From an uncultured Ignatzschineria sp. (GTDB lineage: Bacteria > Pseudomonadota > Gammaproteobacteria > Cardiobacteriales > Wohlfahrtiimonadaceae): 64,000 nucleotides of DNA. The notes under the pieces are model-generated. The model saw nothing but the letters and a program-made list of their open reading frames with translations, ran no database searches and had not been told where the DNA came from. This document shows positions 1-8,120 of this stretch, in pieces. The stretch lies in assembly GCA_945639195.1 (NCBI GenBank), contig CALZEE010000001.1:310001-374000 (forward strand), given 5' to 3'. A program made the translations under genes and the position numbers. The stretch's first letter is position 1. Each line of letters opens with the position of its first letter.

Positions 1-41
1 GAATGAGTGTAAAAGCATTGATGGAATCATTGGTGAATTAA
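1..41 (+). CDS. Possible 3' end of an unidentified gene (partial)
   Basis: A forward reading frame is open from the window edge to a TAA at 39-41 and is followed at once by a terminator-like hairpin, which is the only reason to think it is the tail of a real gene. Only about a dozen residues are visible, ending in ALMESLVN. The protein cannot be identified from this. Confidence 0.25.
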   Translation, partial: MSVKALMESLVN

Positions 42-62
42 GGTCTCTATCAGAGGCTTTTT
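40..62 (+). terminator. Probable rho-independent terminator
   Basis: A 9-bp stem (AAGGTCTCT with AGAGGCTTT, two G-T wobbles) with a 3-nt loop is followed by a T run at 58-62. It overlaps the TAA of the partial reading frame at the window edge. Confidence 0.45.
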
Positions 63-161
63 CATCGTCGTCATCATTACTGCTATTTATTTTAATGAGT
101 ATGATCCGATGGTGAAAGGCATAGGAATCTTTCAGTAAAGACCTTATGAAGATAGACAATT

Positions 162-192
162 AAAAAGGATGCGCATTCACGCATCCTTTTTT
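162..192. terminator. Bidirectional terminator
   Basis: A 12-bp perfect stem (162-173 with 180-191) and a 6-nt loop are flanked by A and T runs, so it can stop transcription in both directions. It lies just beyond the 3' end of the reverse-strand phzF-like gene. Confidence 0.85.
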
Positions 193-226
193 GTGTTTCT
201 ATGATGGCGCAATAACATTGCGGGCA

Positions 227-1075
227 TTAATCTTGCCACTGAATGTCGCCCTTACCCATAGGGTGGTTTTTCCCGCCAATCCAGATAGCTTGCTCGATGG
301 TTTTAAGATAGATGATGCACTCTTGCTTTAATGCCGTTCCTTGCTGAATACGATAGGCGATATCGCCACTATTTTGTAACAGATGCCAGCCCCCTAAGTT
401 TGCTGCAGCTGATCCGGTCCCACTATCTTCTAAGAGGGCGCCATTATTTAAGTAGAGATATCGAGCATAGATTCCTTCCGGCGATTCAGCCCAGAGATAG
501 ATCATGCTACGGCCCGGATAGAGCGTGGCATATTCTTCAAAAAGGGGCAGGTTAATCTTGATCTGATCAATTTGGGCGGCATCTTTGATTTGAACAAGCA
601 ATTGCTCGCTACCACTATTGACCCAGCGTGGTGGATGGAGAATTTGCTGTGCTTCAATGCCGAGCATCTCGCTAGTGAGAGGTATCGTTAAGCGACTCGG
701 TTTTGAAGTGGGTGTTGCGGGGGCTTTAATCCAGTGAATATTTTCTGAAGTATCAAAATATGCGGAGACTACGCCCGCTGCACAACGAATTTGTTGCACA
801 GGTTTTTGAGGGCGCAGATTATTAAGAACCTCTAAAGCCCCAATAATCGGATGACCCGCAAAAGGAAGCTCCTGCATCGGCGTATATATATGTAGCTCGG
901 GGCAATCACTGTGCGGCGCTTCGATAAAAACGGTTTCGGATTGATTGAACATCTTTGCAATTTGCTGCATTGATGTTTTAGATAGTGGTTCTTCGAGCAT
1001 CACGACAGGAAGCGGATTCCCTTGATCTTGTTGGGTTGTAAAAACATTTATCCAATAGTAAGAGCGCTGCGGCAT
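227..1075 (-). CDS. PhzF family isomerase/epimerase
   Basis: A 282-residue protein of the PhzF (diaminopimelate-epimerase fold) family. Visible marks are the N-terminal pattern around the family's catalytic Glu (QSETVF, E47), FAGHP at residues 72-76, and a C-terminal DSGTGSAA glycine loop. Most family members outside phenazine producers have unknown substrates, and no phenazine genes are nearby, so no pathway is assigned. The start at 1075 is preferred to an upstream in-frame start at 1123 because AAGGA lies about 10 nt before it and the family begins shortly before the RxYWxNVF-type strand. It is a single gene with a terminator downstream. Confidence 0.85.
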   Translation of the reverse strand: MPQRSYYWINVFTTQQDQGNPLPVVMLEEPLSKTSMQQIAKMFNQSETVFIEAPHSDCPELHIYTPMQELPFAGHPIIGALEVLNNLRPQKPVQQIRCAAGVVSAYFDTSENIHWIKAPATPTSKPSRLTIPLTSEMLGIEAQQILHPPRWVNSGSEQLLVQIKDAAQIDQIKINLPLFEEYATLYPGRSMIYLWAESPEGIYARYLYLNNGALLEDSGTGSAAANLGGWHLLQNSGDIAYRIQQGTALKQECIIYLKTIEQAIWIGGKNHPMGKGDIQWQD

Positions 1076-1160
1076 ATATAAGAATTCCTTGAAACAAGAT
1101 CGAAGCGGAAAATATTCTGGCAAAAATGGGGTGAGGTTCTATTTGCTATAGGGTGCGTGA

Positions 1161-1796
1161 TTATTCATCTGTTTTATTAAGATAGTGACACTCATTGTAG
1201 ACAAGGCAAGAGGCACATCTTGGTTTTCGTGCAACGCAGGTATAGCGGCCATGAAGAATGAGCCAATGATGCGCATCTAAAATAAATTCTTTAGGAATGC
1301 GTTTAATGAGATTATCTTCTACTTCTCGGACATTTTTCCCCGGCGCCAATCCTGTTCTATTAGAGAGTCTGAAGATATGGGTATCAACAGCCATCGTGGG
1401 TTTTCTAAAAGCGGTATTGAGTACGACATTCGCTGTTTTTCTTCCAACGCCCGGAAGGGATTCAAGCGCAGCGCGATCATTAGGGACTTCACCATGATAT
1501 TTTGTGGCAAGAATCTCACAGGTCTTATAGAGATTGGCACCTTTTGAATTATAGAGCCCTAAGGTTTTAATATAGGACTTAATGGTCTCTTCCCCGAGCT
1601 CAAACATGGCTTGTGGTGTATTGGCCGCTTTAAAGAGATTAACCGTGGCTTTATTTACCCCGACATCTGTTGATTGCGCAGAGAGTAGAACCGCCACCAG
1701 CAACTCAAACGTTGAGTGATAGACGAGCTCTGTTTTTGGCTCGGGATTTTCATTACGTAAAATCGTGAAGAAAGACGTGATTTCCGCTTTATTCAT
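1161..1796 (-). CDS. nth: Endonuclease III (DNA glycosylase/AP lyase)
   Basis: Base-excision repair enzyme that removes oxidised pyrimidines and nicks abasic sites. With the start at 1796 it is 211 residues, the same length as the E. coli enzyme, and key residues fall at the same numbers: the helix-hairpin-helix LPGVGRKT with Lys120, the catalytic Asp138 in AVDTH, and the 4Fe-4S cysteines C187, C194, C197 and C203. In-frame starts at 1826 and 1865 would add 10 or 23 residues with no family counterpart. No strong Shine-Dalgarno precedes 1796, so the start rests on family length. The usual rnf operon partners are absent. Confidence 0.93.
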   Translation of the reverse strand: MNKAEITSFFTILRNENPEPKTELVYHSTFELLVAVLLSAQSTDVGVNKATVNLFKAANTPQAMFELGEETIKSYIKTLGLYNSKGANLYKTCEILATKYHGEVPNDRAALESLPGVGRKTANVVLNTAFRKPTMAVDTHIFRLSNRTGLAPGKNVREVEDNLIKRIPKEFILDAHHWLILHGRYTCVARKPRCASCLVYNECHYLNKTDE

Positions 1797-2263
1797 TAAA
1801 CGTTGATATTCTTTTTTCTGACTCATAATTTGATTGTAACTTCTTATTAAATTCTGTACGGACAAGCTTGCTTAGATTTAAGCATATTACTTTTTGAAGC
1901 AGGATCTGCAACTGTTTTTTCTGAAAGGGTGTGCAGATTAGGATGCTTTGGGGACGAGGCTGCGAAATAACGGGCTATTGATGATGATTAATAGGAGATT
2001 GTAAAGCAGGAGATAAGACGATAATCATAGGAGATTTAGGAGGGCTTCGCAATGGATACGCCTTTCGATAGTCGTTTTTAGAAAACATCCGCAAATAAAA
2101 GGGGCGAAAGATCTTAGTTTGCGTAAAATAGGGCTCATTAAGAGGGATGTATTTTGAGTGTAGGTGAGAGCTTAGGTCGTTCAAGTACATTATTGGTGTG
2201 TGATAAGCCTCATTCATTGATGTTTAGGCATCTGAAGTAAGATCATTTAAGTAGGAGTAAAAC
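1797..2263. other. Intergenic region, no gene recognised
   Basis: This 467-bp stretch separates divergent nth and the AI-2E family gene. A reverse reading frame at 1975-2217 has no ribosome binding site and no familiar sequence. A perfect AGGAGG at 2038-2043 precedes a 9-codon forward frame (2052-2081), which is more likely chance than a gene. AGTAGGAGTAAAAC just before 2264 is the ribosome binding site of the next gene. Confidence 0.5.
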
Positions 2264-3340
2264 ATGCAATTTGATCGTATCAATCGTTTAATATTTTTCT
2301 GGATTGGCGTGGTGTTATCGATCTATCTGATTCATCGTTTAGCCTCTGTTTTAATTCCTTTTTTAGTCTCTTTTGGACTAGCTTACCTGGGGAATCCTAT
2401 TGTTCAGCGGATTGAATCGAAGAAGATCCCACGGGTTGTGGCGGTTAGTATTGTTTTTGCCGGATTATTAGCGCTGTTAGTCCTATTGTTATTGGTAGTT
2501 GTACCGCAGCTAATTAATCAGATATTAGCCTTCTTAGATAAGATACCAATGTACTATTTCTGGGTGCAAGATAATATCTTCCCGCACTTTAAGCATCTAA
2601 TCTCGTTAGATGGATTACAGGAGAATCAGGCGGTTGCTAAAGATGCGCTGAATAAATCCCTGAATATTTTAGGGGAGTTAACCTCAAAGCTTGCGCCATC
2701 AATCAGTGGCATCATCCTCAGTATTATCGGTTTTTTTGTGAGTCTCTTTTTAATACCGATGATTACTTTTTATGTGATGCGTGATTGGACTTCGATGATG
2801 ACACACTTTGAAACTTTAATTCCGCGTTCAATTGTTCCTCAAACTATTAGTTTCTTACATGAAGCGAACTTTATGCTGAGTAGCTTTTTACGAGGCCAGT
2901 TAACAGTGATGTTCTGCTTAGCTTGTATTTATGGTATTGGGCTGAGTATTATCGGCGTTGAATATAGTTTAGTGATAGGGGTTATTGCTGGATTGATTAG
3001 TTTTATCCCTTATGTCGGTGCAACTTCCGGTGTCATGATGGGCCTACTTGTTGCTTGGTTCCAATTTGGATCTTTAACGCATCTCATTCTTGTCGGGGTG
3101 GTCTTTGCAGTAGGGCAATTGATGGAAAGCTTCGTATTAACCCCTATTTTAATCGGGGATAAATTAGGAATGCATCCTATTGCAGTGGTTTTTGCGTTAA
3201 TGGTTGGGGGGAGCCTTTTTGGATTTGTCGGTATCTTGTTAGCATTGCCGGCATGTGCAGTTTTAATGGTGGCATTACGCAGACTTTATAAGAGCTATCT
3301 TAATAGTAAATTCTATAAAGGAAAGACGGATCTCTTATAA
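2264..3340 (+). CDS. AI-2E family (PerM/YdiK-type) membrane transporter
   Basis: A 358-residue polytopic inner-membrane protein with the layout of the AI-2E transporter family: two hydrophobic segments near the N-terminus, a charged or amphipathic central stretch (about residues 85-145), then five or six hydrophobic segments including GLISFIPYVGA and the conserved ESFVLTPILIGDKLGMHP block near residues 290-310. Members include PerM, YdiK, TqsA and Na+/H+ antiporter-like proteins, and the substrate cannot be deduced. In many gammaproteobacteria a perM copy sits near hda/purM, which is not the case here. The start is supported by GTAGGAG upstream. Confidence 0.85.
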   Translation: MQFDRINRLIFFWIGVVLSIYLIHRLASVLIPFLVSFGLAYLGNPIVQRIESKKIPRVVAVSIVFAGLLALLVLLLLVVVPQLINQILAFLDKIPMYYFWVQDNIFPHFKHLISLDGLQENQAVAKDALNKSLNILGELTSKLAPSISGIILSIIGFFVSLFLIPMITFYVMRDWTSMMTHFETLIPRSIVPQTISFLHEANFMLSSFLRGQLTVMFCLACIYGIGLSIIGVEYSLVIGVIAGLISFIPYVGATSGVMMGLLVAWFQFGSLTHLILVGVVFAVGQLMESFVLTPILIGDKLGMHPIAVVFALMVGGSLFGFVGILLALPACAVLMVALRRLYKSYLNSKFYKGKTDLL

Positions 3341-3409
3341 TTAAGGGGAGAATAACGGAAGGATGCGATACCCGATATCCAAGGTACTTCAGTTATATAA
3401 GTGATTTTA

Positions 3410-3440
3410 AAAGCAGATAGATAAGATTATCTGCTTTTTT
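3410..3440 (+). terminator. Rho-independent terminator
   Basis: The stem AAGCAGATA/TATCTGCTT (3411-3419 with 3428-3436) is followed by TTTT, about 70 bp after the stop of the upstream transporter gene. Confidence 0.85.
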
Positions 3441-3756
3441 TATACCTGACTGCTAGAGCCATTGTCATGATGAATTATATTTATCTCATTGATTTTATCT
3501 TTATTTATCCATGAGGAGAGATTCGTGGTCATAGGAGTGGGGGATAAGAGTTGAATTTATATTTTACTTATGGCTTATATATAGAGTCTGCCCCTTATTA
3601 TGAAGGGGTTAACGGAATTAATAATAAATCATCAGTCACCATAAATAGTAAGAATCTCAGAAATTATTGTATTGTCATGATGCGAAAAACATCAATGATC
3701 TATTCATAATTACGGGGTAATTTGAGCGACTGTGCCACACAATTTTAGGAGGATAT
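3441..3756. other. Intergenic leader of the YkvI-type gene
   Basis: This 316-bp A/T-rich stretch has no reading frame of interest. It holds two copies of the 12-mer ATTGTCATGATG (3461-3472 and 3671-3682) and a small CCCCTT/AAGGGG hairpin at about 3591-3608 without a T run. A strong AGGAGGA ribosome binding site stands before 3757. The promoter could not be placed with confidence. Confidence 0.45.
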
Positions 3757-4809
3757 ATGTTTCATGTTTTACGCATCGCGAGTGCGTTTATCGGGATTAT
3801 CGTGGGAGCGGGATTCGCTTCTGGTCAGGAAATATTACAGTATTTTACGAGTTTTGGTTACATGGGGACTTTGGGGGCTGTTCTAGCAACCGCGCTTTTT
3901 GCGTATTTAGGCATGATGCTGACAAGAATCGGCAGTATCATGAAGATTACCTCCCATAATGAAGCGATCTATAAACTCAGTGGCCGTTATGTCGGAATGG
4001 CTGTCGATGGGATCTTGATCTTAACGCTTTTTGGTGTTGGCGTCGTAATGGTTGCCGGAGCAGGAAGCTTAGGCGCACAGTTCTTAAATCTTTCGCCATT
4101 TGTCGGAAGTTTAGTGATGACGATTCTGATTGTATTAACCGTCTTAATGCCTATTAATCGGGTTATAAACCTTATCGGTAGTATTACTCCTTTCTTAATC
4201 GTGGCATTGGTTGTGATCTGTCTTTACAGTTTATTCACCTATAATCGCTCTTTTGAAGAATTAGCACCGATTGCAACAAGTATTCCAACACCACTTCCAA
4301 ACTGGTTTATCTCTGCTATTAACTATGTCTCCTTTAATATTGCTGTAGGGGCAGGGATGGCATTAGTAATGGGTGGTAGTGAAAAGAATGTGAAGATTGC
4401 AACTTGGGGTGGTTTCTTTGGTGGTTTAGGCGTAGGGGTATTGATCTTAGTGGCGCACCTTGCGATCTTCTTGAAAGTAGATGTTGTCGGAAACTATCCT
4501 TTACCGCTCTTAAAAATTATTCAAGATATCTCGCCAGCATTGGGCGTGTGTATGGCGATTGTGCTCTTTGGGATGATCTATAATACCGGCGTTGCGATGT
4601 ACTATGCATTTGTTGCACGCTTTACGACAATGCAGACCAAAAAGTCTTATATCTTTGCGATATTAACGGGTGCGGTGGGATATGTTGCGAGTTTCGTAGG
4701 ATTTACAGATTTGATTGCATATTTCTATCCATTGATCGGTTATTTAGGTCTCTTCTTGATTGCTATTTTACTCTACGCACCCTTTAAAATTAAACGTGGG
4801 AAGAAGTAG
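3757..4809 (+). CDS. YkvI family membrane protein (APC/LeuT-fold-like transporter)
   Basis: A 350-residue protein with about ten hydrophobic segments. The N-terminus FIGIIVGAGFASGQEILQYF is the hallmark of the YkvI family, whose unwound first helix (GAGFASGQE) resembles that of LeuT/APC-fold transporters. The substrate is unknown. The start is preceded by AGGAGGA with suitable spacing. It is a single gene bounded by terminators on both sides, with a long leader that may carry its regulation. Confidence 0.85.
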   Translation: MFHVLRIASAFIGIIVGAGFASGQEILQYFTSFGYMGTLGAVLATALFAYLGMMLTRIGSIMKITSHNEAIYKLSGRYVGMAVDGILILTLFGVGVVMVAGAGSLGAQFLNLSPFVGSLVMTILIVLTVLMPINRVINLIGSITPFLIVALVVICLYSLFTYNRSFEELAPIATSIPTPLPNWFISAINYVSFNIAVGAGMALVMGGSEKNVKIATWGGFFGGLGVGVLILVAHLAIFLKVDVVGNYPLPLLKIIQDISPALGVCMAIVLFGMIYNTGVAMYYAFVARFTTMQTKKSYIFAILTGAVGYVASFVGFTDLIAYFYPLIGYLGLFLIAILLYAPFKIKRGKK

Positions 4810-4850
4810 GGGTAGAAGATCTATCTGTGAAATTAGATGTTGATATAGAG

Positions 4851-4874
4851 AAAAGCGCTAACAAGCGCTTTTTT
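4851..4874. terminator. Bidirectional terminator between convergent genes
   Basis: The stem AAAGCGCT/AGCGCTTT with a short loop and T run (plus strand 4864-4874). It overlaps the last codons of the reverse-strand pseudopilin gene and serves the YkvI-type gene from the other side. Confidence 0.8.
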
Positions 4875-5433
4875 CTTGCGATAGCCTAAAGTATCCATAG
4901 ACATTGACGATAAATGCAATATGTTCAAGCCCCTTTTGAGGCGTTATTCTACAGAGTTTAATGCGCCCATTGGGGATTGATCGACCCATTCCATAAGCAT
5001 ATTCACGCCGAGGACCAAAATTAATTCCCCCACCGATATTCACTGTTGTTTCAAGAACAACCCCCGCTTTTTGTAGTAGATCAGGCATGACGGAATGAAT
5101 AATTTGAGATTGTACGGGCATAAAGGTTACCTGATCATCATAAAAAATAATCCATCCACGCCACTGTTGAGCTTGGTGGTTGACGCACTCTAAACCATTA
5201 TTAGAGCCACAAAGCGTAATATAACGCTCTTCAATAGAGGCAAGATTTTTTGCAAGTCTTAAATCTTGTTCTAATTCATAGTGGACAATCGCTTCATAAA
5301 TAGATTGTTGATAATGCTGATAGAGGGGATGCGCTAAGAGAAAGAGTAAGGTTATGATCGATAATGTTATAACGAACTCTATTATCGTAAAACCGTGCTC
5401 TTTAAGCATTGAGTTTCGTACTAGATCAGTCAT
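4858..5433 (-). CDS. Type II/IV pseudopilin, FimT/GspH family
   Basis: A 191-residue protein with a prepilin leader: basic KEHG, then FTIIEFVITLSIITLLFLLA. Cleavage by prepilin peptidase would follow the Gly and leave Phe1 with Glu5. The rest fits a GspH/FimT minor pseudopilin, with two cysteines in the middle (CGSNNGLEC) that could form a disulphide. Such proteins initiate or cap type IV pili, and some bind DNA during natural transformation. comEA lies immediately upstream in the same orientation, which favours a role in DNA uptake. An alternative start at 5409 would shorten the leader by 8 residues. The 3' end overlaps the terminator. Confidence 0.8.
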   Translation of the reverse strand: MTDLVRNSMLKEHGFTIIEFVITLSIITLLFLLAHPLYQHYQQSIYEAIVHYELEQDLRLAKNLASIEERYITLCGSNNGLECVNHQAQQWRGWIIFYDDQVTFMPVQSQIIHSVMPDLLQKAGVVLETTVNIGGGINFGPRREYAYGMGRSIPNGRIKLCRITPQKGLEHIAFIVNVYGYFRLSQEKSAC

Positions 5434-5479
5434 CGATTCCTATCACCAGCAACAGATGAAGTAAGGGAGAGACAATAAT

Positions 5480-5520
5480 AAAGATCATAACAAGCGGGTA
5501 TCGCCGTTGTTATGATCTTT
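5480..5520 (-). terminator. Terminator after comEA
   Basis: A 14-bp perfect stem (AAAGATCATAACAA with its complement, 5480-5493 and 5507-5520) encloses a 13-nt loop that can itself pair GCG/CGC. On the reverse strand it is followed by TTTATTATT. It lies between comEA and the pseudopilin gene, so the two may be separate transcripts. Confidence 0.7.
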
Positions 5521-5573
5521 AAGGGTTATTGATGCTAGCACCATTTTATAACCGTCAATTTCAAGATATCTAC

Positions 5574-5894
5574 TTATGGGTTATTCTCTGCAGCAATCGG
5601 TTCATTGACGTTGCTAAAGAGTAGATTATCACGATTTTTCTCTAAAGTTCTTTGCCCAAATCCTTTGACGCCGAGAAGATCTTCCGGATGCTTAAAAGGA
5701 CCATTGAGCTCTCGATATTCGACAATCGCAGTTGCTTTTACCGGGCCAATATCGGTCAGATTATGAATGATTTGTGGGATGCTCGCTTCGTTAATATTGA
5801 TGGGGGCAGCTTGTGAAACAGAGAAGAGTATCCCTGCAATTAGCAGAATAAGGGATGAGCGTAAGCTTAAGAGGGATTTCATTAAAGTCGTCAT
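5574..5894 (-). CDS. comEA: ComEA family periplasmic DNA-binding protein
   Basis: A 106-residue secreted protein. Residues about 1-29 form a signal peptide (basic start, LLILLIAGILFSVSQA), followed by a ComEA-type helix-hairpin-helix: PININEASIPQIIHNL and IGPVKATAIVEYR, then LLGVKGFGQRTLEK. ComEA binds incoming double-stranded DNA in the periplasm and ratchets it in during natural transformation. The size suits the short Gram-negative form with no membrane anchor other than the leader. GGAG lies 12 nt before the start. With the pseudopilin downstream it is the direct evidence in this window for competence. Confidence 0.88.
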   Translation of the reverse strand: MTTLMKSLLSLRSSLILLIAGILFSVSQAAPININEASIPQIIHNLTDIGPVKATAIVEYRELNGPFKHPEDLLGVKGFGQRTLEKNRDNLLFSNVNEPIAAENNP

Positions 5895-5991
5895 ATATTG
5901 ATGTTACTCCTATAGAGAGGGGTGATTCATGGCTTGCGCCAACGAAACATAACTATAGGTATGAATCTATATTCAGGGGAAATCCCATTTT

Positions 5992-6774
5992 TTAAGCGGC
6001 TAGTGTGATAAATATTTCACTATAAGCATCCGTTTGATCGAGAATAACGCGCTGTTGACGAGTGAGTTCAAGCAGAGAAAGAAACGAGATGGTAATTCCA
6101 TAGCGTCCTTCAATTGGATTAAATAATGCCGAGAAAGCCTTGGGTTCTGTGATAGAGAGTTTTTGGGTAATCTCTTCCATTCGCTCGGTAATAGTGATTC
6201 TTTCAGATTCTACTTTATGTTTTTGTTGTAGATCTGCCTGCGCGAGAATTTTTTGAATGGCTTCTACCAGTTGGGATAGCTCTATTGTAGGCGGTGGGGG
6301 CTCAACCTTAATATCGGGTGTTGCAGGAGAGATTGGAAAGGTATCGCGATAGAGCATCTTTTGACGAGATAAGAGCGTTGCCACCTCTTTATATTGCGCG
6401 TAGATCTGTAATCGGCGAATAAGCTCAAGCCTTGGGTCTAGCGTTTCATCATCAGGGTCATCCATTTCTGGCATAGGGAGTAAAATTCGAGACTTTATCT
6501 CAGCAAGCCAAGCCGCCATTACCAGATATTCAGAGGCGAGTTCAAAACGTTCTTCTTCAAGGTGATCGATATATCCCATGTATTGCTCCGTAATCTCTCG
6601 GATCGGAATATCAAGAATATCGAAGTTGTTTTTACGGATAATATGAAGGAGGAGATCAAGAGGACCTTCAAATTCATCGAGCCAAATTTCGAAAGCATCT
6701 GGCGGAATAAAGAGATCAAGTGGCAGATCTAGCTGTTCGCCTCTAAAGGACCCAATATTATCTATATTACTCAT
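5992..6774 (-). CDS. scpA: Segregation and condensation protein A (kleisin)
   Basis: A 260-residue kleisin that bridges SMC heads in the chromosome-condensing SMC-ScpAB complex. Visible marks are the N-terminal helical domain with FEGPLDLLLHIIRKNNFDILDIPI (about residues 35-58), the YLVMAAWLAEIKSRILLP segment, and the C-terminal winged-helix segment with FLSLLELTRQ. It follows trpS, a common gammaproteobacterial order, but the usual scpB partner is not next to it: comEA stands there instead. A linker rich in Pro and Glu lies around residues 150-165. Confidence 0.9.
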   Translation of the reverse strand: MSNIDNIGSFRGEQLDLPLDLFIPPDAFEIWLDEFEGPLDLLLHIIRKNNFDILDIPIREITEQYMGYIDHLEEERFELASEYLVMAAWLAEIKSRILLPMPEMDDPDDETLDPRLELIRRLQIYAQYKEVATLLSRQKMLYRDTFPISPATPDIKVEPPPPTIELSQLVEAIQKILAQADLQQKHKVESERITITERMEEITQKLSITEPKAFSALFNPIEGRYGITISFLSLLELTRQQRVILDQTDAYSEIFITLAA

Positions 6775-6865
6775 TTTGTTTGTGTCTCTAGTGTGAAGTT
6801 TTCAAATTAATGATGATCTTGAAGCGCATGGAGGTTTATAGAATCATTGTCAGACTAAATAGAAG

Positions 6866-6914
6866 AAACATCATGGAAGACCTTTGCGTATGCAGCCGTT
6901 TCCATGATGTTTTT
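6866..6914 (-). terminator. Terminator after trpS
   Basis: A 12-bp perfect stem (AAACATCATGGA and complement, 6866-6877 with 6901-6912) with a 23-nt loop is followed on the reverse strand by TTTCTTCTATTT. It separates trpS from scpA. Confidence 0.65.
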
Positions 6915-6952
6915 CAGCGGGATAATTTCCGCAGTTTAAGGGGGTAAAACGT

Positions 6953-7960
6953 TTAGATAAAGTTTCTTAAACCCACAGCATCTTTCAAGCGAATAAGCAT
7001 TTCTCTTGCGGGGATACGTGCTTTTTCAGCACCTTTTTGCAAGGTCTCTTCAATTTTTGCCGGATTTGCCATGAGCTCATAATAATGCTCACGTGCATCT
7101 TTGATCTCTTCGTTAATAAGGTTGAATAGCGCTTTCTTCGCATCTCCCCAACCGATGCCATCGACAAATGCTTGGCGGAAGTTAAGGGTCTCCTCTTCGG
7201 TTGCAAATGCTTTGTAGATTTCAAAGAGATGTGAGTTATCAGCATCTTTCGGTTCGCCTGGCTCAAGAGAGTTTGTCACAATACGATTGATAGACTTTTG
7301 CAGTTTTTTCTCAGGTAAGAAGAGCGGGATCGTATTATTGTATGATTTACTCATTTTACGACCATCGAGTCCCGGCAAGATAGCAGTCTCATCATCAATC
7401 ACTTCTTGTGGCATCACAAAGAATTCAGATTTATAGATATGGTTAAAGCGTTGCGCGATTTCACGGGCAATCTCAACATGTTGGCGTTGATCACTACCGA
7501 CTGGCACAAGGTGCGCGTTGAAGGTAAGGATATCTGCGGCCATTAATACAGGGTAAGAGAAGAGCCCCATCGTGACACCTTTATCAGGATCACTCTCTGC
7601 AGCGATATTTTCATCAACCGATGCTTTGTAAGCATGTGCGCGGTTCATGGTGCCTTTCGCTGTAACGCAGTTAAGAAGCCATGTGATTTGTGGAATCTCT
7701 TCAATGTCTGATTGACGGTAGAAGACCGCTTTATCAGTATCAAGTCCTAATGCCATCCATGTTGCCGCAATCTCAAGGCGAGATTGATTCACAAGTTCTG
7801 GGTCTTGGCATTTGATGAGTGAGTGCAGGTCTGCTAGGAAGAAGAAAGCGCTATCATGCGTTTTACTAAGTTCAATTGCCGGACGAATTGCGCCCGCATA
7901 GTTACCAAGATGAGGGGTACCTGTGGTACTAATTCCTGTTAAAACCGTCTTCTGTGTCAT
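6953..7960 (-). CDS. trpS: Tryptophan--tRNA ligase
   Basis: Class I aminoacyl-tRNA synthetase that charges tRNA-Trp. It has 335 residues, the usual bacterial length. The ATP-binding HIGH-type motif is TPHLGN (residues 15-20) and the KMSKS loop is at 202-206, with SYPVLMAADIL and PVGSDQRQH in between as in other TrpRS. AAGGA sits about 7 nt before the ATG. The upstream spacer (7961-8120) contains an AAAACAGT/ACTGTTTT hairpin. Confidence 0.97.
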   Translation of the reverse strand: MTQKTVLTGISTTGTPHLGNYAGAIRPAIELSKTHDSAFFFLADLHSLIKCQDPELVNQSRLEIAATWMALGLDTDKAVFYRQSDIEEIPQITWLLNCVTAKGTMNRAHAYKASVDENIAAESDPDKGVTMGLFSYPVLMAADILTFNAHLVPVGSDQRQHVEIAREIAQRFNHIYKSEFFVMPQEVIDDETAILPGLDGRKMSKSYNNTIPLFLPEKKLQKSINRIVTNSLEPGEPKDADNSHLFEIYKAFATEEETLNFRQAFVDGIGWGDAKKALFNLINEEIKDAREHYYELMANPAKIEETLQKGAEKARIPAREMLIRLKDAVGLRNFI

Positions 7961-8008
7961 TGAAATTCCTTTATTACAATAAATATGGCGCGCTCTTTTA
8001 TCTTTGCT

Positions 8009-8034
8009 AAAACAGTGATACTTACTGTTTTTTT
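8009..8034. terminator. Hairpin between truA and trpS, possible terminator
   Basis: The stem AAAACAGT/ACTGTTTT (8009-8016 with 8024-8031) has a 7-nt loop. The T run is clear only in the forward direction. On the reverse strand, where the genes are, the T tract is within the stem, so termination efficiency is doubtful. Confidence 0.4.
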
Positions 8035-8120
8035 ATCGATTTGCAACGATGATGGTTATGCGCCTTTTAGGGAAGAATTTTGCTGCTATAGATCTGTTTG
8101 TATTGAAGCCCGATGGGTAC

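Noticed and set aside
1975-2217. Reverse 80-codon reading frame between nth and the AI-2E family gene
   Set aside because: No ribosome binding site, no recognisable composition or motif, and it lies in a region that otherwise reads as a spacer.
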